64,000 nucleotides of DNA from Tridacna crocea (Eukaryota; Mollusca; Bivalvia; Cardiida; Cardiidae). Where the stretch lies: positions 21,322,501 through 21,386,500 of the forward strand of contig OX031059.1 of the NCBI GenBank assembly GCA_943736015.1, read 5' to 3'. Position numbers and translations under genes: made by a program. Within the stretch, counting starts at the first letter, position 1; each line of letters opens with the position of its first letter. Positions 34,641-44,679 of this stretch are shown piece after piece. Under the pieces are notes generated by a model. It saw only the letters and a list, made by a program, of their open reading frames with translations. It had not been told where the DNA came from and did no database searches.

Positions 34641-35229
34641 ACAACGCGAAGTAGTCAGAAATAAGCCTTTTCCTCTCCAACAAGGGAGGCAACTGTAGCA
34701 TTACTAATTACAAAAATTTGTACGAGTTGTTTCCCTTTGACCATTAGTCGTTCATCATTCTCTCGCAAGACCCATATATTTTGAACGAATATCAGCCCGG
34801 AATAAAAGAAAAGCAAAAGTGCAGATAAAATGGACGGAAATAAGCGATAGTAGCAATAAATTAAACAAACTGAGGAGAAAAAGCAATGTAAATTGGTGTT
34901 CCAAACAAAAATTGATGCGAAAGGAACAAACCGGAAATAGCAAATAAGCTTGGTAGAGAAGATATGACACTAGTTCCATGATTTCTTTACGATTCTACGG
35001 GTGCCGATGGTTGTAAGTCGCATGTTTCTTTTTTTAAAGTAAAAACGTGTTTATCTTTGCATATGAACCATATCAAACTCAAAGGCAATAAAACAGTAAA
35101 CATGAACGAGATTCATCTGTTCAGTATCCGGATTGTAGATATATTCGGATAAAAGTTTGAATTGTGAGAAAAATTTGAAATTTATTCAATACAACATTTT
35201 ACGTTAGTTGAAAACAAAATAAAGAAAAT

Positions 35230-35375
35230 ATCATAATTGAGAGAGGCTAGTATAAATACAGTTGTAAAAACTTGTTTCTATCTAATGGCAGTCATTTGAA
35301 CACCCGGTAATTTCGACACCCAGTCATTTCAACACATTTTGGTCATTTCAATTCCCGGTGGAAAAATGTTTGCAA
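35230..35375. repeat. SINE-4 tail fragment and short tandem array
   Basis: GAGAGAGGCTAGTATAAATA...AAAAACTTGTTTCTAT resembles the tail of the SINE at 50170. It is followed by about four imperfect GTCATTTCAACACCCGG-type units (35290-35362). Confidence 0.5.
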
Positions 35376-35637
35376 ACTTTGGTCATGTCGATTTCTTATT
35401 TTTTAGAGCACTTTTTAAACTCGACTTTTTATTATCAAGTTACTTTAATTTCTTCTAAAGGTGTCATATCAGTGTAACTTTGTGTTGGTGTGTGACCAAA
35501 ACATGTTTTTAAATAACTTTATTCAAGGGGAATTACTCCGAGTATGGGTAGATTTGTACAATTTTATGTATTCTACTCAACCTTCTTAATAAAGAGATTA
35601 ATATGCAGTACAATATTTATCACACCTTCACCTGTCT

Positions 35638-35866
35638 TTAATCCTTTACTCCACAGATACTCATTTCTACACATTGCTTGTAGGAGCCTTTGGAAAACAT
35701 TGTGGCAAAAGGTAAAATTGCTCATGATGAGCAATTTCACCTTTTGCCACAATGTTTTCTAAGCTATCAAAAGGTGTTGTACACACATAAGAAACGGCTT
35801 CATCCTTGCTGTTATTTAGGGTCAATTAGAGATACCATAGAAATGCCTTATAGGGTAAAGGGTTAA
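35638..35866 (+). mobile_element. PB1 MITE, subfamily B
   Basis: Inverted relative to 2474-2706. The core reads GCTCATGATGAGC where that copy has GCTCGTCACGAGC: both arms changed together. TTAA ends intact. Confidence 0.9.
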
Positions 35867-36219
35867 CTGTGTTTGACTTCACATTTTTATCAATCGGAAT
35901 GAATCATAATTAATGAAAATCACACAAAATATAACAAATGCCCAGACTAGACCACCGAAAAAAAAATTAAGAAAACATATATCCTTCACACATTCGAGAT
36001 AAAAATGTATCTACATACAGTATGTCCATTTTACCGAATCTGTAATTTACAGAAACCCTTTTACATCCAGCACAGCGGAATTTTATTGTCATGCAGTGAG
36101 GTAACCTTTGAAAGCATTGTGTCAGTGAGAGTTTTTAATAAGAGCAAACCGCAATGCAGACTTTTTGAGCCATTTGGACCACATGGCAAATGAATGTTTG
36201 ATTAATAATTGAGTTCTTC

Positions 36220-36316
36220 TTAAACCCTTTACCACACAATCCCAACTTTTAACGACCGTGAAAAAGAAGCATTTTGAAAACATTTTGAGAAAAGGAGAAA
36301 ATGCTGGTAACTACAA
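36220..36316 (-). mobile_element. PB1 left half
   Basis: TTAA, CCCTTTACCACACAATCCC and the left core up to ATGCTGGTAAC; the right half is absent. Element D follows 40 bp later. Confidence 0.75.
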
Positions 36317-36357
36317 ACTACTTCTATATAAACTACCAAAAAAATGAGAAATTTTTG

Positions 36358-36629
36358 TACCCCCCACAAAATGAATGTTTTCGGGGTTGTACTTGAATCA
36401 TCCGCTTTGTCTGTGTATCTGTCTGTGTGTCTGTCCATCTGAGTACAATACACCTGTAATTTTGTGTCCCAAACTCCTCCTACAGTTTTCCTTCAACTGT
36501 ATTGAAACTTTGCACATATATTACTGATAATTATATCAAAGATTTGCAAGATGCACTTTTCAAGTGTCAACTCTTCCTAGTTGGAGAATTATCCCCCTTT
36601 TTTTCTGGCAAAGGGCTGGCAGGGGTATT
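36358..36629 (+). mobile_element. Pearl-like element D, single unit
   Basis: GTACCCCCC at the left and GGGGTAT at the right are inverted. Inside are a TCTGTGTATCTGTCTGTGTG patch and an AAACTCCTCCTACAGTTTTC block, the same order as element A but with one unit only. Confidence 0.55.
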
Positions 36630-36649
36630 AAGTCACATTAAGTCACAGC

Positions 36650-36884
36650 TCTGATTCAACTTGCTGAAATAAAAAGGAATTGCAGACAACAAATGAAATG
36701 TACTTCAAGCAATGAGATTTGTCTCTGACAGTCAAAAACATATTGGGAATGTAATTCAAAAATAGGTTAAGTGTTTGATAGAAAAAATTATTTGTTGGAA
36801 AAGGAGAAAATACTAGTTCCCAATATTTTCTCATTTCCACATTATTTTCAAAATACATTTTCCTGGAGGTAATCAAGGGTTAAT
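36650..36884 (+). mobile_element. PB1 MITE, decayed
   Basis: AATTGCAGACAACAAATGAA, GGAAAAGGAGAAAATACTAG and ATATTTTCTC(A)TTTCCACA remain. TTAA survives at the right only. Confidence 0.6.
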
Positions 36885-36955
36885 GAACTTTTCTTTCCAT
36901 CTTTGTAGTGTAAATATGGAAGAGAGGTGCAAAACGCAGAAACTAGTTTACCACG

Positions 36956-37325
36956 TTGGAGAAGAGAGAAATCAAAAACCATAATATTTTTCAGGAAGAA
37001 GTTGTGAAGTATTTAACAAAAAAGTGGGGCAAGAGTTCTCCACCATCCGCACTCTGTATTTTTTTTTTTTTAAACAAAGAGAAATGGACCAGTGGTTTGG
37101 ACGATTACAGGGTTCAGACTAGCACACCAAAACACATGAACCTGGATGAGAGCCTTTATCGTTGGTACTCAGACTTAAGTTCAAGAAATATTATTGAAAG
37201 TGGTAATATGCTTGTCAAAAGGGCGAAGAAACTTGGCTGTGAGCTGGGGATTCAGGATTTATCTTATTCCAATGGATGGCCGGCCAGATTTAAGAAATGC
37301 CATAGTATTAGAGCATGCAAACCTA
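36956..37325 (+). pseudogene. Tigger/pogo-type transposase fragment (CENP-B HTH)
   Basis: Residues about 61-122 of the frame (MNLDESLYRWYSDLSSRN ... LVKRAKKLGCELGIQ ... SNGWPARFKKCHSIR) match the CENP-B-type helix-turn-helix of Tigger/pogo (Tc1/mariner superfamily) transposases: the (L)DE.LY.W motif, an ISG-like linker here ESGN, and SNGW..RFK..H.IR. The preceding NKEKW could be the end of the first HTH, degraded by a T-run (FFF). No DDE catalytic domain follows; from about 37369 the frame enters PB1 sequence. Most likely a plain DNA-transposon remnant rather than a host gene. Confidence 0.65.
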
Positions 37326-37369
37326 AATGTAAGAATGTTTTTCAAGTCCAACCCAAGTTTTTACTGGTT

Positions 37370-37546
37370 TTAATTCTTTATCTCGACCATATTCCTGTTG
37401 ACTTTTTTTTCACCAGCAATTTCTCCTTTTCTCACACTGTTTTGTATTCTTTACATAACAAATTTCAAATTTTTAGTCACCTTTGTCATCTGCAAATGCT
37501 TTTGATTTTGACAAACCTAAAATATTGTCCTTTGGTAATGAGTTAA
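37370..37546 (-). mobile_element. PB1 with 5' half replaced
   Basis: TTAA at both edges, but the left part is a TTCTTTATCTCGACCATATT sequence repeated directly at 37546. From 37421 the right half is standard. Confidence 0.6.
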
Positions 37547-37645
37547 TTCTTTATTTCGACCAAATTCCTGTTGATTTTACAAGATAGGCCTTTCCTATTT
37601 CTTTACTCAAATCTTCAGTGTCGTTAAAACATGGGATTGTTTAAA
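37543..37645 (+). mobile_element. PB1 end fragment
   Basis: Shares TTCTTTATTTCGACCAAATTCCTGTTGA-type sequence with 37373 and ends with GTCGTTAAAACATGGGATTG, a PB1 right end. Confidence 0.45.
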
Positions 37646-37975
37646 GCGCAGCCCAGGTTCAGTCCAATCATTTTCTCATTTTTTATATCATGACATTACT
37701 TTGTCAAAAATGGGCATCATTAAAAAAAGAGGGGGGTGGGGGGAATAAAATATATCTAACTGTAATTAGGCTGTGTAAAAGGTTAGATATAAAACCAAAT
37801 TTGTCACACTTAATAGTAATATAGTTCACGAAAGAGTTGCCTCTGAAAAAGTAAACTGACCGTTCGATCAATACTGTAGCAAAACAAATGATTGCCAAGT
37901 GCTCGGAAAACGTAAATGATAATCACTGAAACTAAAAATTGTATTGTCTGTACTTTTTCTCTTTCATATTAGATA

Positions 37976-38194
37976 TAACTCTTTACAAAACGACCAAATT
38001 ATGGACTAAACCAAACTAAAAGAATTTACGGGCGTACATACACGACTAACTACATTTGCTCAAATGATAATTTTCTTTCTCTGATATTATAGGAATATTG
38101 TGGGAAAAAGAAGCAAAGGCTGTTTACCAGTATTTTGTCATTGTCCAGCAATGTTTTCAAAAACTTCTTTCATAGTTATTAAAGCTTGGGATTG
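37976..38194 (+). mobile_element. PB1 MITE, decayed
   Basis: CTCTTTACAAAACGACC start and ATTGTGGGAAAAAGAAGCAA...CAATGTTTTCAAAAACTTCT right half; the middle is strongly diverged. Confidence 0.55.
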
Positions 38195-38539
38195 CAGTAC
38201 TTGTTCCTTTAGAATGAACATATTTTTTACCGCAATTTTTGTTTTATAAGATTTAATAAATATATTTCATAGCTATATATTTTTGTATACATAATATCTT
38301 CCAATCAAATGTGTTATCCTTTATTTTACCTTTATCTTCTTTAGTTCAACAGATCTACTAGACTACTCATTAGTAATACGATTGCATTATGGCCTATCGA
38401 ATTCCGTGAATTCTGAAAGATTTCTTGAAACAAATGGCAACTGCGAAATTATTTTTTCGCCGTGCTTTTACCCATTTTGCTGCATCTTTGCAGCAACTTT
38501 TGTACTTGTTGAATTTATTATTTATTTGGGAGAGACTCG

Positions 38540-38652
38540 AATTCTATAGTAAAAGAAGAAATTACAGATAACAAGCCTATATCTCTCACAAAACTTCAAA
38601 AGCCCTTTTCCACGGTGTCGTTGAAACACGTGGTTATTTGGAAAAGAGTTAA
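38540..38652 (-). mobile_element. PB1 end fragment
   Basis: AAAGAAGAAATTACAGATAA and GTGTCGTTGAAACACGTGGT...GGAAAAGAGTTAA; low similarity. Confidence 0.35.
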
Positions 38653-38699
38653 CTTTTGAGCCACATTTAATTCTGAACTGGTCCCCGCCGTATATTTAC

Positions 38700-38820
38700 A
38701 CAATGGAAATTCTATTCATTATGTATTTCCGAAATAGAAATCCACATGGAAGAGGACGGTTAATACCGGTAGCTTAGGTACTTTGATGATTTCGTATTTA
38801 GACCGTACCTAAAATCCAAG
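38700..38820 (+). promoter_or_regulatory. Putative promoter of the TRAPPC13-like gene
   Basis: No TATA box is obvious. The start codon sits in CCAAGATGGAGG, which resembles the YY1-type AAGATGG element that overlaps the start codon of many housekeeping genes. Transcription start not determined. Confidence 0.3.
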
Positions 38821-38863
38821 ATGGAGGGTGGAAGGGAGAAAGAGCATCTTCTTGCATTGAAAG
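38821..38863 (+). CDS. TRAPPC13: TRAPPC13-like first coding exon
   Basis: The exon encodes MEGGREKEHLLALK and ends one base into the next codon (G) at a good GTATGT donor (38864). TRAPPC13, a subunit of the TRAPP II/III vesicle-tethering complexes, begins in human with a short variable stretch then EHLLALKVMRLTKP. The EHLLALK match and the phase-1 break, which would start a Val codon, fit that protein. I could not find exon 2 (expected VMRLTKP-like) in the following 25 kb, so intron 1 would have to be very long or the match is coincidental. Evidence is a seven-residue match plus start context and donor. Confidence 0.5.
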
Positions 38864-39226
38864 GTATGTTTATCTAATGCATTTAACGCTTAGAATTAGT
38901 ATTGGCCAGCTTTTCTGTTAAATACTGCTTACAGTGTAGATTACGTTTGTTTTCTGCGTTACATATTACCCATTCTAATTAAAATATGTGAAGAAAACTC
39001 GAAATCGGCACATTTGATCTAAGTCTTCCAGACGCTCATTATATCACTGTAATTGCATTAACCAGTAATTTGTGTAATTCTCCCCTTGAAGATCGACTTG
39101 CTATTGTTACACTGTTACCTTTATTTTGAATCAAGTCAAGTAGACATAAAATGAATAGGAGACATGTGAAATCAGGCCCATAAATCTTCCTCAAAAACAT
39201 TTCAGTTAAACCTCTGTCCTGTTAGC

Positions 39227-40015
39227 TACCTTCAGTCTGAAGGTGTCTGCTCCGATGCTATTTTTGTGAATGGTCTTCGCTAACACCTTCAGTCCAGCCA
39301 TTCATTCAAGGCTTCTGGAAAAAATATGATTTTACCTGCATCTTTTCGAACGGCTCTATGCGACAGAATTTCAAATGACAACTAATAAAATGGGCATGGA
39401 TTGTTAGATAAATGATTAATCTTTACAAAAAAAACTGATGTTAGTTAATATCCAACTCTTACCTTTGTGCAAATCTGTACTTTTCAACGTAAATAATCGT
39501 TGACCTACTTCACCAGAAATCAAAACATGGTTATCTTTTCAATGCGCATGTCTCAGCAGAAATCGCAGTATCTCTGACACGCTACAGGATGGTTTAGTTG
39601 CGAATTTTGCTGTAAATAAACGCACCTTGATCGAACTTGGCTGTATAGGGTTAGGGAACCAGACTCTACAAATTTCAAATTCCGTTGAGTGCGCATGCCT
39701 GACTAACGGAAGTCGCCGTGTTAGTTGTTTACAAATATGCTGGATTTATTTACGTTGGGAAAAAGGTAAATTCCCATTGATTTAATTAGTATTTTGCAGC
39801 ATATTTTGTGTGCTCTTAAAGATTAATCATTTATCTAACGATCCATACCCATTTTATTAGCTGTCATTGGAAATTTTGTCGCATTGAGACGTTCGAAAAG
39901 ATGCGGGTAAAATCATATTTTTTCCATACGGGTTTATTGAATGGCTGGACTGAAGGTGTTAGCGAAGACCAGTCACAAAAATAGCATCGGAGCAGACACC
40001 TTCAGACTGAAGGTA
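39227..40015. mobile_element. 789-bp foldback element, 199-bp arms, 9-bp target duplication
   Basis: Arms 39227-39425 and 39817-40015 are inverted copies; the first 40 bp (TACCTTCAGTCTGAAGGTGT...) match perfectly and the rest with scattered differences. The tips are themselves palindromic (CTTCAGTCTGAAG). CCTGTTAGC flanks both sides (39218-39226 and 40016-40024). Long inverted repeats plus a 9-bp duplication are typical of Mutator-like (MULE) elements. The 391-bp interior has no long ORF, but it holds ATGCTGGATTTATTTACG followed by a GTAAAT donor-like site, which could be captured host sequence. Confidence 0.9.
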
Positions 40016-40554
40016 CCTGTTAGCATGCTTCTAAGGAAATAATCTCTGTAGCAGATAACATAATTTCAGACTTGCCCACTTTTGGATCATTTTCAGATGA
40101 CAGTATGAATATGACAGCAAGTTAAGTGTGAAGTTTTCATTCATATTTTTTTTTCAATTCACCATTTGACCGAAAAACATCTTGCTAATTTGTAAACAAG
40201 CACCAATCATAAATTCAGTTTACTGCATGCCATGCCTGGTCAATTTGAATTGAATTGAAAAAAAGATATTGTGTAGTCAGCAATTTCAGTGATAAATGTG
40301 ACTCCTCATATGTAATGAAGACACTGGGACAAAAGATGTCCTCCTGAAAGTACAGTCTTTGTTAACCAGTGCTGTCAATTCAATCAATTCATTCCTTGCT
40401 GAATGACTGGCTATGTGTGCATGAGAAAAGGGAGATAAATGTAAAAAAAAAAGAGGAAGAAAAATCAGTTGTCTCCCTTAGACAGAAGGTGATGTCAGAT
40501 CATCAGAAGGCACTTTGCTGACAAACTTACATAGACATTGAAATGGTATCAGAT

Positions 40555-40687
40555 GAAGAGACTGAAAAGATAGAAGACATTGTGAGGAAAGGGAAAAATG
40601 TATTTTACCAGTATTGTCTTCTTTACCACTATTGTATTTAAAAATCTTTGGCCATGAACAACAGGATTGTAAAGATTTATGCATTAA
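40555..40687 (+). mobile_element. PB1 fragment, decayed
   Basis: AGACATTGTGAGGAAAGGGA and a weak core; right end ACAGGATTGTAAAGATTTA. Confidence 0.4.
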
Positions 40688-40953
40688 CAAATGTGACCCA
40701 TCATGCAAACAGGTCATTCTGGGAAGTCCACACATCAATTAGATGAAAACAGATCAGTGATAGTGCAGGTCAATCAAAGTTGATAATTCAAAAATGATTG
40801 TATTACAAGGTAGAATGACCACTTTTCATACAGAAAATGTCATAAAAGTGAAAAGTGTTGACCTTGGTTAGCCTGCGCAATCCATGCAGTCTGACACACT
40901 TCTCAGTTCCAAGATGGTACCTATTTGCGTGACATGTCACAGTTGAAAAGAGC

Positions 40954-41169
40954 TTAATTCGTTACCAAACAACAATATTTTAGGCTTGTCCAAATTCATA
41001 GCATTTGTAGAAGAGACTGAAAATTTGAAACTTGTTTTGTAAAGAGTAGAAAACATTCTGGGGAAAGGAGAAAATGCTGGTCCGAGCATTTCCTCCTTTT
41101 CCCACAATGTTTTCCAAAGGCTTCTTTCTCAGGGTCGTCAAAGGTCGTCATTGTATGGTAATGGGTTAA
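40954..41169 (+). mobile_element. PB1 MITE, full length
   Basis: TTAA ends. The core centre is shortened to ATGCTGGTCCGAGCATT, and AAATAAATGTGAC is missing from the left half, giving 216 bp. Confidence 0.85.
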
Positions 41170-41204
41170 AGCAGCTTCTATTCATGTTTTATAGAAAGCA
41201 GTGT

Positions 41205-41450
41205 GAAAGATTTAAATGTTTTGTCAGAGAATAAATTTCAGAATGACAGCATTTTTGAAATGATGATTTTAAGTATGGTAATGGTATTTGTCACTGAAAT
41301 GATAGAATGAAAATCATGAAAAAAGGGGAAAATGCTGGTTAAATGTCAAAAGTCTTGTATTACAGGAAACTAGCATTTTCTCCTTTTCCCACAATGTAAA
41401 AAATGCCTTCTTCCTCAGGGTTGTTTAAACCAAGAATGGTTTAGTAGAAG
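41205..41450 (+). mobile_element. PB1 MITE with expanded loop, decayed ends
   Basis: The stem arms GGGGAAAATGCTGG and CTAGCATTTTCTCCTTTTCC are separated by about 35 bp of extra sequence. TTAA ends not clear. Confidence 0.6.
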
Positions 41451-41558
41451 ATTTTGTGTAAAATATGAGCCTAAAGAACAAAGTCTGTTCACATTTCATA
41501 CATAGTCATGTGAGGAGGAGAAAATGCTGGTTACCAGTCAAAACTCTATTCATATTAC

Positions 41559-41680
41559 AGTGCTCGCGCTGCCAATCGACATTATCGACATTTGTCGATT
41601 AATTAATTCAGATGTCGATTAATTCTTCCAATTGTCGATAAAAATTGTCGATTAATTTATTCCCAAAAAAAGTCGGGTAA
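41559..41680. repeat. TGTCGATTAATT short repeats after a hAT-like CAGTG tip
   Basis: TGTCGATTAATT occurs at 41593, 41612 and 41647, with a variant at 41633. CAGTGCTCGCGCTG at 41559 resembles a hAT terminal repeat, but no matching right end was found. Confidence 0.35.
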
Positions 41681-42420
41681 AATTTCCTTTGCATGCCTGG
41701 ATCACAGGTAATTTGCGCCGGAAATGTGTGGTAATCGTTTGTTTCACACCTCGGCGGACGCAAAATTTGGCAATCAACAGGTCACAATGGGCTGGTTTAT
41801 TAAACAACACGTGTCATATTACTCTAAGCCGCTAAATGGCCATTATTGTTTGTTTCTTCTTAAATTTTGATCGAAAACTTTAACTGACGCGGTGATAGAA
41901 GGGAACCAGTTAGGTGTTACTACGCTGACATTATAGAATTGAAATTCAAGTAACAAATTTTGGTTACATGCGAGACCTCACGTAAGAAAAGAAGGAAAAA
42001 AAAAAACATTATCCGCTTAACTTGTGTAAAATGACAAGATTTCAAGTTATTTGCTACCCTTATTGATAATTATAGTCAAATCACGCGGAAATATCTATCC
42101 ACAAATCAACACACGTGAAAAAATGCTCGATGCAAAAAAAAAAACGGAAACCCATGACACAACAAAATGTTCTTTGTGACATTGCCTGATCAGTGTCACT
42201 TTAGACCGTCTTTTCAGCTTTTTAATGACTTTAAGCAGTAAATTTCCATAGGTATCTTACTTAAACAGAGTTTTGTACAGCAAATCATCAATATTGACTA
42301 CCTCTAGCTGAGGTCAATTATTGTCATACCATATTATGACATCTTACCCAAAAATTTACAGTTCCGGGGGTTAAGTGTATCCTTGAAACAGAAAAAGCCA
42401 CTGGGATAACTGTTCACTTA
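41680..42420. other. No gene recognised
   Basis: AT-rich with A-runs; no PB1. It might be the interior of the possible hAT-type element starting at 41559. Confidence 0.3.
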
Positions 42421-42424
42421 TATA

Positions 42425-42631
42425 ATCTTACGAACAAAGTCCGTAACAAAGAAACAAATGAATAAATGCATGGCAGAAATAAGGGTCGGAGCGGGATTCG
42501 AACTCCGAACTCCCGGACGCAAAGCCAATACCCTAACCACTGAGCCAAAGAGATATCTCCCTGAAGCAGTAGCCAGGTATTGTATTTAAATCGGGAGTAT
42601 ACCATGCAGGAAGGAGTGGTCTGTCGTAACA
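42425..42631 (-). mobile_element. SINE-2, copy 1
   Basis: On the minus strand TTTGGCTCAGTGGTTAGGGT (A box) and GGAGTTCGAATCCC (B box) give a tRNA-like head. It is followed by CGCTCCGACC and a tail ending TTGTTCGTAAGAT. Identical over 207 bp to 42747-42953. Confidence 0.8.
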
Positions 42632-42746
42632 CACCCCCTCTTAAAGTGATCATTTATTGATGACTCAAAGCCTTATTAGGCAGGAAGTCCGATTTTGGAC
42701 AACAAATGGGATTAATGGCTCAATGGCCAATCCCGGACGAGCCCCC

Positions 42747-42953
42747 ATCTTACGAACAAAGTCCGTAACAAAGAAACAAATGAATAAATGCATGGCAGAA
42801 ATAAGGGTCGGAGCGGGATTCGAACTCCGAACTCCCGGACGCAAAGCCAATACCCTAACCACTGAGCCAAAGAGATATCTCCCTGAAGCAGTAGCCAGGT
42901 ATTGTATTTAAATCGGGAGTATACCATGCAGGAAGGAGTGGTCTGTCGTAACA
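42747..42953 (-). mobile_element. SINE-2, copy 2, identical
   Basis: No difference from copy 1 in 207 bp, with a start-to-start offset of 322 bp. The 115-bp spacer is unique. Either a recent tandem duplication or an assembly duplicate. Confidence 0.8.
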
Positions 42954-43130
42954 ATAAGTCTACCTCACTGTTTAGGTACTATAGAGTGAATAACTTTTTC
43001 TTTACATGGTCTGACTCGCTTATCACACCGACTTAATTTGAAAATAATTGAGGTTAAAACATAATAAAGGGAGGTAATCATGTAATAGAAATTTTTTCTC
43101 CATTTAATTGTGCATATCATTTATTATGAA

Positions 43131-43440
43131 CATAAAAATGTTGTTTGGTAAAGAAGTACACTCGAAAGTCCTTATGCTTTTAGGCAATATTGTGGTAAAA
43201 GGAGCACGATCCCAGGAAGTAGTGCTTAACAAATTTTCCTTTTTCCCCCTCAACATTTTTAAGCATTCTAAGATTAAAACAAAATTGTGTTGTATGTTAA
43301 AAGAGTAATCTTTCATAAAAGGAAGCCAAGAAATCAGACTTTGTGCTTTTATGCAAATCTTGTGGGAAAATGAGCACTATCCCAGGAAATAGTATAGAGC
43401 AAATGTTCCCTTTCCCCCAATATTTCTAGAATGTAAGATT
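43131..43440. repeat. Two diverged ~167-bp direct repeats
   Basis: GTGGTAAAAGGAGCACGATCCCAGGAAGTAG-type sequence (43190) recurs as GTGGGAAAATGAGCACTATC near 43360. Both are followed by a TTTCCCCC run. A distant PB1 relative is possible. Confidence 0.5.
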
Positions 43441-43923
43441 AAATATATAGAGGATTTATTATTATTATTGACACAGATCTAATAAAATGTAAATGAAAGT
43501 TTGAAACTATGAGTTAACAGTAAAGTTTGTTCAATGGTACATGTGCATTTTTTTTAAACCAACTTCACACGCTAATTTTGTCTATTATTTCTTGTAAGAA
43601 AAAGTTGTTGGCCATTATTTTACTTGGGTCAGAGCTAGCACTGTATTATATAGATAGGAGCTTGAAAGATGTCATTTCCCCAGAATTTCCATGGGCGCAA
43701 ACTTTTCTGACAGATCGATTCTTTAAATCTGACAGATTTCTGAGGATTAATTCTTTTCTTGAAAAAGGGTTTTTATATCTCCCTGTCAGTCAGTCTATAA
43801 ACATACTTGCACTTTCTTTCACGTATAAAACATCTCAAACTTTTCCATACAAACCAAATCTGTTTAACTTGAACTCCAGATAAGAGCGATTGATGGTATA
43901 CTAAATCCAGTTTTTCTGGTCAG

Positions 43924-43997
43924 AACCCTATGTTGTGGGTACTCATTAGAATTGTCTCAATGAGACAATTCTAATGAGTACTCACAAAAAAGGGTTT
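43924..43997. repeat. 74-bp palindrome, family H
   Basis: ACTCATTAGAATTGTCTC pairs perfectly with GAGACAATTCTAATGAGT; outer arms AACCCTATGTTGTG and AGGGTTT. A second copy is at 62041. Confidence 0.85.
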
Positions 43998-44177
43998 AGT
44001 GGAGACAAATTTGTAAAAAAATCAATTTTGAAATCTTTCCCTCTGTCTGGTCCTCTGTTTATCTATTTACCAGAAGACAATAGAATACAGTACTTGTCAA
44101 AAATGAAAACACACAATTTTGCTGATGATAATTTTAGAATGACTTGATTGAAAGAAGGAGATTTGTCTGTCAAAGGA

Positions 44178-44404
44178 TTAACTCTTTACCACACGACAAT
44201 ATTTTAGACTCGTTCAAATTGAAAGCATTTGCAGACGACAAAATAAAGGTAACTGAAAAATTGAAATTTGTTCTGGAAAGTGTAGAAAACACTGTGGGAA
44301 AAGGAGAAAATGCTGGTTACCAGCATTTTCTCCTTTTCCCAGTGTTTTCAAAAGGCTTCTTTTCTAGGAGCATCAAAAGTAGGGATTGTGTGGTAATGGG
44401 TTAA
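44178..44404 (+). mobile_element. PB1 MITE with paired arm changes
   Basis: TTAA ends. Left CACTGTGGG and right CCCAGTG share the T-to-C/A-to-G pair, with a CA deletion in the right arm. Confidence 0.9.
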
Positions 44405-44446
44405 AAAACAATGTGAAAAAGAAGAAATTGCAGAGTAGAGAAATGA

Positions 44447-44660
44447 TTAACCCTTTACTCCATAGATACTCATTTCTATGCATTGCCTGTGGGAGCCTTT
44501 GGAAAACATTGGGGAAAAAGGTGAAATTTGCTAGACTAGTGACGAACAATTTTACCTTTTGTCCCAATGTTTTCTATGCTATCAAAAGGTGTCATATACA
44601 AAAAAGAAATGGCTTCATCCTTGCTTTTTTTAGGGTCAATTAGAGATACCATAGAAATGC
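44447..44660 (+). mobile_element. PB1 MITE, subfamily B, right end lost
   Basis: TTAA left. GGTGAAATTTGCTAGACTAG...CAATTTTACCTTTTGTCCC core is loosened; ends at CATAGAAATGCCC. Confidence 0.75.
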
Positions 44661-44679
44661 CCAAATTACAAGACTGTTT

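Larger units (their letters stand above)
32484..35160. repeat. Segmental duplication, copy 2
   Basis: Collinear with 19151-22240, from TTACTATCAGTTTGAA to ATATTCGGATAAAAGTTT. It lacks the GC-rich TIR element and its nested PB1, but has an extra GATC palindrome segment around 33600-33660. Confidence 0.85.

Noticed and set aside
42414-42954. Two 79-80-codon minus frames with identical proteins
   Set aside because: Both are translations of the duplicated SINE-2.
43527-43883. 118-codon plus frame, considered as a piggyBac transposase remnant
   Set aside because: No DDD motif, no Cys-rich tail and no convincing similarity to the family.
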